Below, piece after piece: positions 54,430 through 64,000 of a stretch of 64,000 bases of DNA; the first letter of the stretch is position 1; each line of letters opens with the position of its first letter. This stretch comes from Sabethes cyaneus (lineage: Eukaryota > Arthropoda > Insecta > Diptera > Culicidae): NCBI RefSeq assembly GCF_943734655.1, contig NC_071354.1:163619142-163683141 (forward strand), read 5' to 3'. The position numbers were made by a program, and so were the translations under genes. The notes under the pieces were generated by a model. That model searched no databases. It was not told the DNA's origin and worked only from the letters and a program-made list of their open reading frames with translations.

Positions 54430-56450
54430 TGTTCATAGGCTAGAGCTCATTTCGTTTAACTGAGTCGTACGCTGCCTTGAAGTCTATAACAAATGATGAG
54501 TTTGCGAGTTGAATTTCCAGAATTTATCGAAGATTTGTCGCAAGGAGAAAATTTGATCCATCGTGAAAACCGCAACGGACTCAGTTTATAAAACAGGTTG
54601 TGGGAGAGAATTTTGTATGCAGAATTGAAGAGATTATTATTGCTGCATTCTAGTCGATATTTTTTGTAAATAGGGCATATGAGATCTTCCGAACAGACTG
54701 TAGGTAGTTCCTCCTCAGTCCATACCTTTAGTATAACCTGATTGATTGCACAATAGAGCCGTTCGCTTCCGCCTTTCAAAAGTTCGGTGTGCTTACCGTC
54801 ATTTCCAGCTATTTTGCCATTTTCAGCTTTTTAGCTGGCTTTTAACTTCGTCCAAAGTTGGTGGATCCATAGTTTGACCATCATCCTCAATCGTTAGCCT
54901 GTTTCTTTTGAAAGATCCATCTTGTTCACCATTCAACAATACATCCAGTACATCGAAATGTTGCTTCCAACGGCTGGTCACCTTCGATCTTTCAATAATC
55001 CGTTCGTTGCACATAACAGGGGCTGGCACGGTTAGGCTCCTAGTTTCGTTGATTTTTTTAAAGAAGCTTCTCGTATCGTGCCTCTCGAAACCATGCGATC
55101 CTTGTGCTAGCGTTTCTTACCACGGAAATCTCTTTTCGGCAACTCTAATATGTTAATATCACCTTTTGCTCTGGCGTGTCACAGTTCCAGCAAACTTGTG
55201 AGCTCATACTCGATTCTTTTCGTCAATCTGCGTCGAACCACTCACTCGAAGTAGCTGCAGCAGTAGTACCCAGGACTTTGTGGATGTGCTTCCACATCCT
55301 CATCAGTTTTCGAGAGTACTCAGCAGTAATTCCTTCTGGTGATGACCGCTGAATGTTCAGTCATACCTAACTCGTTAATTTAGACTTGAATACGTTAGAC
55401 AACCGGACGCGAATCTGGTTTAATACGAGATAGTGGAACGAGTCGATATTTGATCGCCGGACGGAACGCCCGTCTGCGACATCAGAAAAATCCCGGCCGT
55501 CAACCAGAACGTGGTCGATCTGTGAGCAGGTCTTCTTCATTAGGGTGTTTCCAGGCATGTTTCTGAATGTACGATTGTGCATTATAGGTACTAAAGATAA
55601 CAATTCTTCTGGCTGCAGCGAAGTTGATTACCCTCAGGCTATTGTCGTTTGTGGTAGGATGGAGGCTTTCTCTATGAAAGAACTATGAATCCGATTCCAT
55701 ACTCAGCTTTGTTGCCACCACTGTTGTAGTAGTAGATGTGATACTTGAATGTCGTACCCGCAATAGAATCCACTGCGCGGAACTCGTGTTCTCCCGTCTT
55801 CGGCTGTCGCACTTCCTGAATAGCTGCAACTCGATCTTCATCCTCTGCAGCTCTTTTGCCAGGTTACCCGTGCATGCTGGTTGAAGTAGAGTCCTGATAT
55901 TCCAAGTAGCGAGTTTCCACTATTCGATTGAAGTTTTTGGAGCGTCTTAGTAGAATACGAAACCTAAAATTAAAAAAGGAGAAAACTTATCCAATTTTAT
56001 TCTACTATGTATATTTTATTCACGACAGATACGCATTTCGCCTACGACTTGCAGGATTCCTCAGTGTTCGAAAACAGACACCGAGGAAGCCTGCAAGTCG
56101 TAGGCGAAATACGTATCTGTCGTGAAAAAAATATATACATAGTAGAATTAAATTAGATAAGTTTTCTTCTTTTTTAATTTTAGGCACTATTCGATGTTTT
56201 TTGTCGTTCGCCTGGGTCCATTCCATATTGATTATTCCGTTATGGTTCGTTTCCTAAATTGTTCGTGATAAAGCTTTTAAGCATGCTCCTTTACTAGGGC
56301 TGCGATACCTAGTCTCGCAGACAGGCCTGCCGTCTTGGGAATAGCTAGTGAGAAACAACGTTTCATAAGTCAACCGATCGCTCCGGATCAGACGTTGTTG
56401 TACGCCGCCCTTAGCCTGGGACACAGCCGCGTACCAGCTAAGGAAACGAC
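54430..56450 (-). pseudogene. non-LTR retrotransposon, copy 2 (endonuclease to RT)
   Basis: On the minus strand in order: 5' region 56450-55800, endonuclease pieces (NTLMKKTCSQIDHVLVDGRD near 55520, IDSFHYLVLNQIR near 55440), linker RSKVTSRWKQHFDVLDVLL near 54990, PPTLDEVKSQLKS-stop-KAENGKIAG near 54840, LLKGGSERLYCAINQVILKV near 54770, EDLICPIYKK near 54690 and MDQIFSLRQIF near 54560. A frameshifted AAYDSV follows near 54470. The RT is truncated after that motif. Multiple stops. A 222-bp palindrome (55963-56184) is inserted in the 5' region. Confidence 0.8.
55963..56184. mobile_element. 222-bp near-perfect palindrome in the LINE 5' region
   Basis: Arms from CCTAAAATTAAAAAAGGAGA to its inverted copy ending TTTTTTAATTTTAGG, via TTCTACTATGTATAT, ACGACAGATACGCATTTCGC and CTACGACTTGCAGG. 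The loop is about 20 bp near 56073. It is related to the palindrome at 39896-40006. Confidence 0.85.
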
Positions 56451-57319
56451 GATATTTTTGATAATGCGCAGTCTGCTTCGATGCTGAATCACGGCTTGTT
56501 CTTAATATGTATAACATGTACTCATAAATATAATATCTTGAAGAAAAATTCGAATAAAGAATGAGAATAAAGCGCCCTCGTTGTGCTATCATTTGGTAAT
56601 GATCTGGAAAGGCTTTGGGATTTGGTTACCAACTTTTTTCTTGTGGATTATTATCAGAGAATTTTTCTGCCAAATTTATTTGATCGTTCCAAAGTCCCAT
56701 AGAAACAAAATCTGATAGCCTAGTTTTTAACAAACATGTACTGGAACGATGCGTTCCGAAACCGGATCGAGTCGAGGTTATGATTGCACCGCAAAAATAG
56801 AATTATTCGCCTTTTCAGACCTATCATTCTATTTGTAAAGAGTACAGTGCACATTTGCTGCTGGAAACCACCGTGCATAGACAAATTGATGAAAGATCAA
56901 CAAAGTTGTAATGACAGCATACACAAATTGCTGAAATGATAAAATCGCATTTACAGTTTATTGTGCAACCTCAATGATTATTGATATAGTAGGTATATAA
57001 ATGCATCTAACATATACGCCGGTAAGAACAAATCATCAACATAGGAAAACACATTTATACCTACACCTAAACGAAATAAACGTTTATTTTGCTACGCTGT
57101 GGGATAGAACAGTGGAATAATTTCCGGTAGAGAAAATTCCCCACCTGACTGGAAGTCAAAGCAGTTGTGTGAGCTTGTTGACGGACGCCGTAAAAACTAC
57201 AGGTCGAAGGGTGTCACAACCACGTGTTCACCTGACCATTTTTGTCAACGTAGTTCTTTCTAAAAATGATTCAATTCATCACAATAGCTGAACATTAGGT
57301 CATTTTATCACGGCGAAAC
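56451..57319. other. intergenic, no feature recognised
   Basis: AT-rich, no coding sequence or repeat recognised on either strand. Confidence 0.35.
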
Positions 57320-58580
57320 GAGTTCAGCCCACTGTCTATACCGGTGAACATTTCTGTTTCTGTTTCTGTTTCTGTTTGCAGCACAAGGTGGGGCAGTTAG
57401 AGCCAAGTCTGTCCAGGGCTGAGATAAGGTGGTTGTGATAATGTTAAAAGAATCCGTGCGGATTACGCTAGCTCCATAATGTGTTGGTGATTATGGATTA
57501 ATGGGCGGAAGAAGAGTGACAGAACTTGGCTTGATATAATTGTGTGCTTGGTCAATATAGCATAAGATGGCTTGTACTTATCTTGTTTTCTCCTTCCTTT
57601 GTTTGTTTCCTCGTCTTGCTCGAACCTTTCTTACAACTTGTTCATTCATGGCATCCCGGCGTCCTCATCCATCGTTGTCACCAGTGTGCTCATCTGTGGC
57701 TGGTCTCTTGCCCCCCCTCACGACAACATTGTTGTTGCCGTGAGAAAAAGCGATAGAGATCAGGCAGAAAAGGGAGAAAAGAAAAGAAAAGAAAGGAGAG
57801 TTTTTAGTCGCATGCTAATTGTAATTTTCAAGTTAGTAATATCACGAGAATTCTATGTCTGTCCATCACCTATGCTACTACCGACTAACTACTCGCTAGG
57901 CTGGACGCTACTCATCTCCCAAATACCCATGTCATCACGATTGACCCAGCGCTGTTCAACAACCTATGCTCATTAAAAGCCACAGCCGCCTCTTTATCTA
58001 CCATCTTTGCAGTATTGTAGCTGATGGCGTAAATTTTCGAATATTTTGTGCAGAATATTATTCAAGAGCAATATTATCGCTCAGAACTATCGAAAAACTA
58101 CTTGAACTTCCGAAAAATAGAGCAGATGGTATATAATGGGGACTGGTACTCGCTCGTATTATTCCCGGCGGCATTAATTGCATATTTGTAGCGGTAGTCA
58201 ACCGATTTGTCGGTATGCTCTTCAGACCGTGGTCAATTGAAATGATTCTGTAACTAAGAAGGGATGAGGTGGATCAAAAAGAACTTCACTTGGAGATATG
58301 TATATATGCCGTGTTAGGTCTTAAGTGCAAGCTGTCACTTAAGCAAGACTTAATAAGATGTTAACGACGTTGATAATTCTGTGAGGATGGTATTGAATCG
58401 AAAAAAAAAATCCTCATACCACGGCCATATATTATGTACTATGACCCCATTTTAGGAAGTGGAAATGATTGAGGACAGCCCTTCGCTATCGCTTGAATCA
58501 GCCAAAGAATCGAATACCTGTTTTTACTTGAAGAAGTTTTAACTCTAAAAAGATTTAGTTAGAAATGGAATTTCAGTTGA

Positions 58581-58757
58581 AGTCTGCCAGCATTGGGCAA
58601 TGGACAGAACAAAATATATATCGAGGCTATAAAGCTTTTCGAGAGATCCACTAAGTCCGACCGCGACGACAGCCGCAAGAATGGAGAGGAGCAGGCCGCC
58701 GGTGAGTTGCCACCGTTCGACTTGATGGACTCTCCGACAGAGGCTCATCAGCATTAG
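58581..58757 (+). other. exon-like 58-codon open frame, unproven
   Basis: A locally GC-richer stretch reads KIYIEAIKLFERS, DRDDSRKNGEEQAAG and ELPPFDLMDSPTEAHQH before a stop. It has no ATG at its start, so it would be a terminal exon or a remnant. A good donor-like GTGAGT lies inside it at 58704-58709. The opposite strand is also open over this span, so the call is weak. Confidence 0.25.
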
Positions 58758-59089
58758 GAGGGCCCTTGGGAGACAAACAGCGTCATTCATGATCATTTTA
58801 TGTTGTTAGTTGAATACCGTTAACGCGGTTAGTCACAAGACATGCAAATCATTCTAATAAAGGAGGGAATTAAGAAAAAAAAAAATTATAATTACATCCA
58901 AAACAATACAATAGAGGTGACAGTAACAGCAACGATAGCAATATTAGTAATAATAGTAATAGCATAGGAAACTGACACAGGAAACACAGCTACTGACTAT
59001 AACTTCCTGCCCATTAATAATTGTAATTTGGCAGCATAGGTATAAGAAGAATTTCCGACTCATCATAGAACACTCAAACATATATTCAT

Positions 59090-59160
59090 TCGTACCTATG
59101 CACCCATGCACACTCATACATGCATACACATGTATACATGTACGTGTGTGTATATTTTTC
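59090..59160. repeat. imperfect CATA/CA simple repeat
   Basis: ACACTCATACATGCATACAC, CATGTATACATG and GTGTGTGTAT form a short degenerate purine-pyrimidine repeat. Confidence 0.6.
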
Positions 59161-59654
59161 AGTGCTGTGCTGTCCATAATCGCATAACAGCCACAAATTC
59201 TATGGCAATCTCATAGAAAATGTCTCGATTACGCAAATAAAGACATCACATCATTTTTGAACACTCGTTCGTTCTAACTAGCGATAAATTTTAATTTTCA
59301 TGAGTAAGTCAAAATCTCATGAATAGTGGGTAGGATTTGGTTTCAGTTTTCTAGAGAAATTTCTGTGCATACCAGCAATTCATCTAGGGAACTGAGTAAG
59401 CCCTCCCGGTGCTTCGGCCCAAACGGATTGAATTTTAAATCAAATCCGTTCGATTTCGCTCCATTCCGCTTTACGAGACACATGCTACACATAAAGCTAA
59501 ATTATGCAATACTACATACTACACATATATCCAACTTAAACTATAAACATTCTACATGCGGAACTAAGAATTTTTAGGTCGTTTAGCCGAAGTACGCGTC
59601 AAACCACCTACCCATGGGAGGGAGTTCAGCCCACTGTCTATACCGGTGAACATT

Positions 59655-61470
59655 GCCACAAAATGTAATGAGTTAAGAATTGCACTGCCATTAGCTACAT
59701 GTGTATATCACCATTGATATTATGAAATACTTCGCAGCAAAGCTTTGCTAGTCCGGAGCACTGCTATTTAAAGTATTAAAAATTTTACAGAAGTTTGCAT
59801 GACATGGTGTTATAGGAATTATTTCATTCTATGTAGGTACCTTTTATTGAATATTAATTTGTTGCCTGTAGTAATTCAGGAAGGAGAGCAAAGATCAAGT
59901 GTCACCGGTGTATCCAATCCACGATCTGCACTAAGTGCGATGAACTAAACTCTGTTAGAATTTTCAATTCTTTCGAAGCCTTCCAGAACTGGCTTCCTGT
60001 TACACAATTTTACGATGATCACCAAAAACTGGTCTTTGTTATCATTTTGCTATAAAAATATGGGAGATCCTTTCGAACTAACAACTTCCGAGACTTCTTT
60101 CCAAAGTGGTGCACTACTTTTCAGGACCATGAAGTTAGATCTTTTGTCACTCAAAAGAAACAAAAAAGATTAGCTGCGAGCTTCTTGTCATGTCCAAAAC
60201 ACTAATGAAAAAAAAAATTGACCAGACAATCATCCACTTTATTGAGCTATTAGAATTTTCTCTGCTTTATATCACGATTACGGTGAGACTGAGAAGCACA
60301 ACGTGAATTAAACTTAATTACCACCAGCACAGAACACCAACAAGCAACTTAACCGGACCGGAACCACTCGCAGCGAGGCACAATCTAATACTGATGATAT
60401 CGAACTGACTCGGTCGACGTCGGCTTTCAGCTAGTTCTTATGGTTCTTATCTCGCACTACGAACGACTTCGAAGAAGAAAAGCTTAATAATTGATGGTGA
60501 TTAGAGTCCGCTGTTGATCTCGTTCGATTCAGATTTACTACACACTATAATGAAGAAATTACAAATTATGGGACTTTCATTTAAATAGTGCATTTATAGC
60601 AAATAAACTATAATATAGCAAAAACTGATGAAGATATGATTTAGGAAAGGTATTCTACACCGCTTAGTGGATGTATTTAATGGGGCTTTTGCTTTGTTTT
60701 GATCACCAAGTTCCTCTGTCACAGAGAACCGCTAGTGTCAGACGTGATGCCGTTATTTAAATACCCGCTCTGCGCGCGGGTAATTTCGTAACGCCCCAAA
60801 CACGAATACAAATACAACAAATTCTATATAAAAAAATCGCAAATTGTGCCAGGGGGTGGATGACACCTCTAGCAAATTTTTGATGTTATGATTATATTTA
60901 TGATTGCCATTGTATAATTTATTTAGCGCTTCTTTATTTAAAAGGACCAAACTGAACGATGAAATCTAACCGGACCAAACGATGAAATTTGATAGGAATC
61001 TCAACTGAGGGTTGAACGTTTGGTACCTACGACCCGTTTCCGTTTGAAGCACAAGATTGATGAGTATGATGATGTGATGAAATAGACCGAAGAGATAGAT
61101 GTGCTTGCCTTGAACATTTTGATCGCACACACTAAGGGTTATGGCTAGTGAGACTGACCAGACGTCTCGGATTTTGCGAAACTGTTCCGGATTTGAATAG
61201 CTTGTCTCAGATTATCAAGCGTCCCGGAAAGTGTCCGGCATTGATTAATTTTTTTATCATGCTGAGAATCACGCATCAGAAAAAACTACAGATGAGTTAT
61301 CTAGGAACTTTTCAAGGTATTCTCTATTTACAAATTACTATTGAAATAATTCATTCAATATGTTTCGCCGCCGTCGTCAGCCAGAGTTGGGCTATCTACA
61401 CTCAAAATATGCTGCACATCACTAATAGTAAATTTCCATATGAAATTCCATATGATTATTATATGCCACA
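59655..61470. other. intergenic, with a possible promoter
   Basis: No gene. A non-repetitive stretch at 60300-60530 has, on the minus strand, an initiator-like ATCAGTATTAG near 60397 followed by a GC-richer leader (see findings). CTCTGCGCGCGGGTAA near 60769 is a local GC-rich patch. Confidence 0.35.
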
Positions 61471-61474
61471 TATA

Positions 61475-62764
61475 CCGTGAAAGCACCAGTCGCCGCGCAC
61501 TAGGTGATATTTTCATCGATATTTGAAAATTGAGATTAATACACTCAAATGAATGCAGTCGTTTTGTTGTGACAACAGAAATTTATGCATAGAACTAAGA
61601 GCACTGACGAACTGACGTGACACGGGCGTTTCATTTTTGACTCACAAGATCTTGCAAGCAAACGACCACTTGCTTACAAGCGAGCAATCGCTTATGTCAA
61701 ACAGCAGAGCGATGTACAAAGGTACGGGAACGGGAGACAGATTTATACAAAATTCAGTTTGTTTCACCAGAAATCTGTATGAATATCGGAAATAACCCGG
61801 TAATTTTATGTGTATTGCAAAATAAGGATAAAGTAATTTTTACAACGGTCTTTCTGCATTCACTTGTGCTCCTAGTGTTTTCATTTTTTCGTGTCGGTCA
61901 CACATAGTTATAACTATAGTGAATGTAAGTGTAAGTATAGTGTATGACAGTGATGGCCAAACCGCGGCCCGCGGGCCTGATTTAAGGGATGGCAGACTTA
62001 TGAATCATTTTTTTGATGACCCCTGTCACTCAGTTCAGTCGCAGTACCTCGTGCATATTGTAGATCTGATTGCTTTCCGGTTTAAATCTTGTGGTTATTC
62101 CTAAAAATCGACTTTTGCTGCCGCCTATTTTACATTTTGGTTTGCGCAAGAATGGCCAGAGGTCATTGCGGCCCGCGAACTCATGGAACGATCTGATTTG
62201 GCCCGCACTACGCCTATGCTTGGGCACCACTGGTGTATGACCACATGTTCCCAACTTTGCCAAGATAAATAGCGATTCGTTGTGCAGATGGTGTTACTGT
62301 TTAACGCACCCCAGAGGCAGGCAACCCAGGGGCTTGCGATGGGTGCCATGTTTTTGTTGCCAGCATCTCAGCACATCTTGACAAGGTTGGTAGCAAATTT
62401 ACCTTGAGTCGACTGTCAAACACCGTTCGTTAAGATAGGGATAGCACCCCGCTGAGGCAACCATGTTTTCGCTGCCAACATCTCGTGTGTGCGAAAATGA
62501 GATAGCATGTCAGCACTGCGTTTCACTCAACTGCCAGCAGTCTGATTTGGGGCCGCTGTCAAATTTTGAGCCCAGGACATGCTGTCGCTGACGTTCACTG
62601 CAGCTCGTTATAGAGATGTCAATGGGGCGGTTTAACGTATTTTGATTCAAATTTTCGGTCACAAGTTTTTTATGGAAAATGTATGGGATGTCATGTCGGT
62701 TCGTCGTTTTGATCTCAATTTAATGAAAAGATCACCTAGTGCGCGGCGACTGGTGCTTTCACGG
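61475..62764. mobile_element. 1.29-kb TIR element, CCGTGAAAGCACC ends
   Basis: Terminal inverted repeats of about 44 bp, nearly identical at first (CCGTGAAAGCACCAGTCGCC, then GCGCACTAGGTGAT), are flanked by TA at 61473-61474 and 62765-62766. The interior has no transposase frame, so it is non-autonomous. It contains a complete hAT MITE (61948-62232). Confidence 0.8.
61948..62232. mobile_element. 285-bp hAT-type MITE with 8-bp target-site duplication
   Basis: GTGTATGA is duplicated at 61940-61947 and 62233-62240. The ends CAGTGATGGCCAAACCGCGG and CTTGGGCACCACTG are imperfect inverted repeats of the hAT type (CAGTGGT-like), with GCGGCCCGC next to each end. No coding capacity. Confidence 0.88.
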
Positions 62765-62814
62765 TAAACACAATCCTCCCAAAAATACACATAAAAATTA
62801 TACGCATATGAATA

Positions 62815-63489
62815 CAGTGGTAACCCGATTTTGTCACTCCCCGATTTTATCACTCCTCGATTTTGTCACCCCCGATTTTGTCACGTTTTTGACCCGATTT
62901 TATCACGCTTTTGATTTATCGAAAGCTTAGTTTGAAAATCATTTTTAAACATGTCAAATGTGTTCAAAAACTGTGAAAAGAACTGTGTTAATTATCGTGG
63001 AGTTTCCACATAAGTTGTTTCTTATCTCCTCATCAATAATAGTTAGAAGGTCACTTTCTTTGGCAAAGTTCTTTATAATAATCTTATCAAAAGAACTTTT
63101 GTAGAACATTGTTTTGTTCTATCTCTCACTGCTTCAAAAATAAAGTTTCTATCTTACTTTTAGAGGGGTTAATCCAAGAATCGTTCATACGCTTTTTACG
63201 CTGTGAAATTTCTCTGAACATAGTTAACCAGTATAATCAACCATTTCGGCGCAATAAAAAAGCGCGTGTTTTCATACCTGTGGGACCTGTGCTGTGAACA
63301 CGTGACAAATGTCCAGAGAGGTAGAAGGAAGTGCGAAATGTCTTAAAAGTGATCAGAATGAAATATATGTAGTTCGTTCTAAGTTATTTGCAAAAAAATA
63401 AAAATTGAAAAAATACCCGATTTTGTCACTGTCCCGTTTTTGTCAACCTCTAAATTCATTATGGGAGTGACAAAATCGGGTCATTCCTG
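62815..63489. mobile_element. 675-bp TA-flanked MITE with CCGATTTTGTCAC subrepeats
   Basis: The left end CAGTGGTAACCCGATTTTGT and the reverse complement of the right end, CAGGAATGACCCGATTTTGT, continue into CACTCCC in both, giving 27-bp TIRs. TA flanks both sides (62813-62814, 63490-63491). CCGATTTTGTCAC or variants recur five to six times after the left end and again before the right. CAG ends and TA target suggest the Tc1/mariner-pogo group. No transposase. Confidence 0.85.
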
Positions 63490-63599
63490 TAGTATGTGCA
63501 AATTTTTCGCGTGCACATAAGTGATAACTGTTTGGCACATAAAGATCATTTACTGGGCACATTGCAAAAATCTATATGTGGGACACATAGAAACTATAC

Positions 63600-64000
63600 G
63601 AAAAGTTTTCTCAGTGTAGAGCAGTTTCAAGCAGTCGTCTCCATTCAATTCGATCTTGGGCTACACGTCCCCAATTCCCTAGGCATCTCAGAAGTCACAA
63701 TTCGCTTCCGAACTGGTTAAGCCAACACGCAGGTTGCGCTTCTTTGTTCCTAAGGCCGGTGTGGTTGTTGAAAAGTACCGTTTTCGTCGCACTATCGTCC
63801 GGCATCATTTCGATGTGTCCGGCCCACCGTAGCCTAACGACATGCCAGATGTACGATGGAAAGCAGTGCTTGTTGCTCCAAGCAGTGCCTGTAGCTCATG
63901 ATTCATAACACGACAAGAGCGCGCCTCAGTTTCAAGTCCATAAAGAACTACTAAAAAGGGTTTTGTAAATCGTCAGTTTCGTACGGTGCCGTGTGCTTTT
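63600..64000 (-). pseudogene. non-LTR retrotransposon 3' end, running off the window
   Basis: On the minus strand from 64000: VVLYGLE, VMNHELQALLG, then (frameshifted) RLRWAGHIEMMPDD and MPRELG..SPRSNWME. These are the C-terminal tail motifs of the same LINE family as 33600-34230. Stops and frameshifts throughout. Confidence 0.75.

Larger units (their letters stand above)
57320..59654 (-). mobile_element. candidate retroposon between 33-bp direct repeats
   Basis: An identical 33-bp sequence (GAGTTCAGCCCACTGTCTAT and on) occurs at 57320-57352 and 59622-59654. Directly after the left copy is (TTCTGT)n, which on the minus strand is an A-rich (ACAGAA)n tail. That arrangement fits a target-primed retroposon inserted in minus orientation with a long target-site duplication. 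No reverse transcriptase is seen in the 2.27 kb between. Other explanations are recombination or a two-copy repeat. Confidence 0.4.

Noticed and set aside
57572..57976. 134-codon open frame
   Set aside because: Low-complexity Ser/Leu/Val and Lys-rich parts without a recognisable domain; no evidence that it is a gene.

Overview
The window looks like nuclear DNA from a culicine mosquito. It is AT-rich, its genes have tiny 57-68 bp introns beside introns of 5-7 kb full of transposons, its tRNA-derived SINEs and other short repeats look like those of culicine genomes, and its genes are insect types: a HEN1 piRNA methyltransferase, farnesol-dehydrogenase-like SDRs and an lethal(2)03659/MRP4-type ABCC transporter. 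The species cannot be fixed from the sequence alone.

Layout. (1) 1.3-5.6 kb: a four-exon + strand gene for a 1385-residue nuclear-looking coiled-coil protein, tentatively little elongation complex subunit 1. (2) 6.0-12.5 kb: the 3' part of Hen1, two exons split by a 5-kb intron holding a SINE, BEL/Pao and Tc1-mariner wreckage. The exons for the SAM-binding half are not between this gene and its neighbour. (3) 12.5-17.3 kb: palindromes, paired SINEs and two TA-flanked MITEs. (4) 17.3-31.8 kb: four tandem + strand two-exon SDR genes (A-D). B and C share their promoter region as well as their coding sequence. The 8-kb gap between B and C holds a 152-bp satellite, a SINE, foldback repeats and a cytochrome P450 pseudogene. 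(5) 31.8-35.6 kb: intergenic, with a dead LINE. (6) 35.6-46.9 kb, minus strand: a complete five-exon ABCC full transporter of about 1377 residues, whose 7-kb first coding intron is packed with repeats. (7) 46.9-64 kb: no certain gene. It holds two related non-LTR retrotransposon copies (one carrying an 828-bp solo LTR and a MITE, the other a long palindrome), a 2.3-kb segment between 33-bp direct repeats, a 1.3-kb TIR element with a hAT MITE inside it, a pogo-like MITE and a LINE 3' end running off the window.

How the genes relate. No operon-like logic is expected. HEN1 2'-O-methylates small-RNA 3' ends (piRNAs, Ago2-bound siRNAs). The SDR cluster is a local duplication series probably acting on farnesol-type or other small alcohols (juvenile hormone or detoxification). 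The ABCC pump exports conjugates. The least ordinary content is the repeat architecture: several non-autonomous families can be delimited to the base by their terminal repeats and target duplications.
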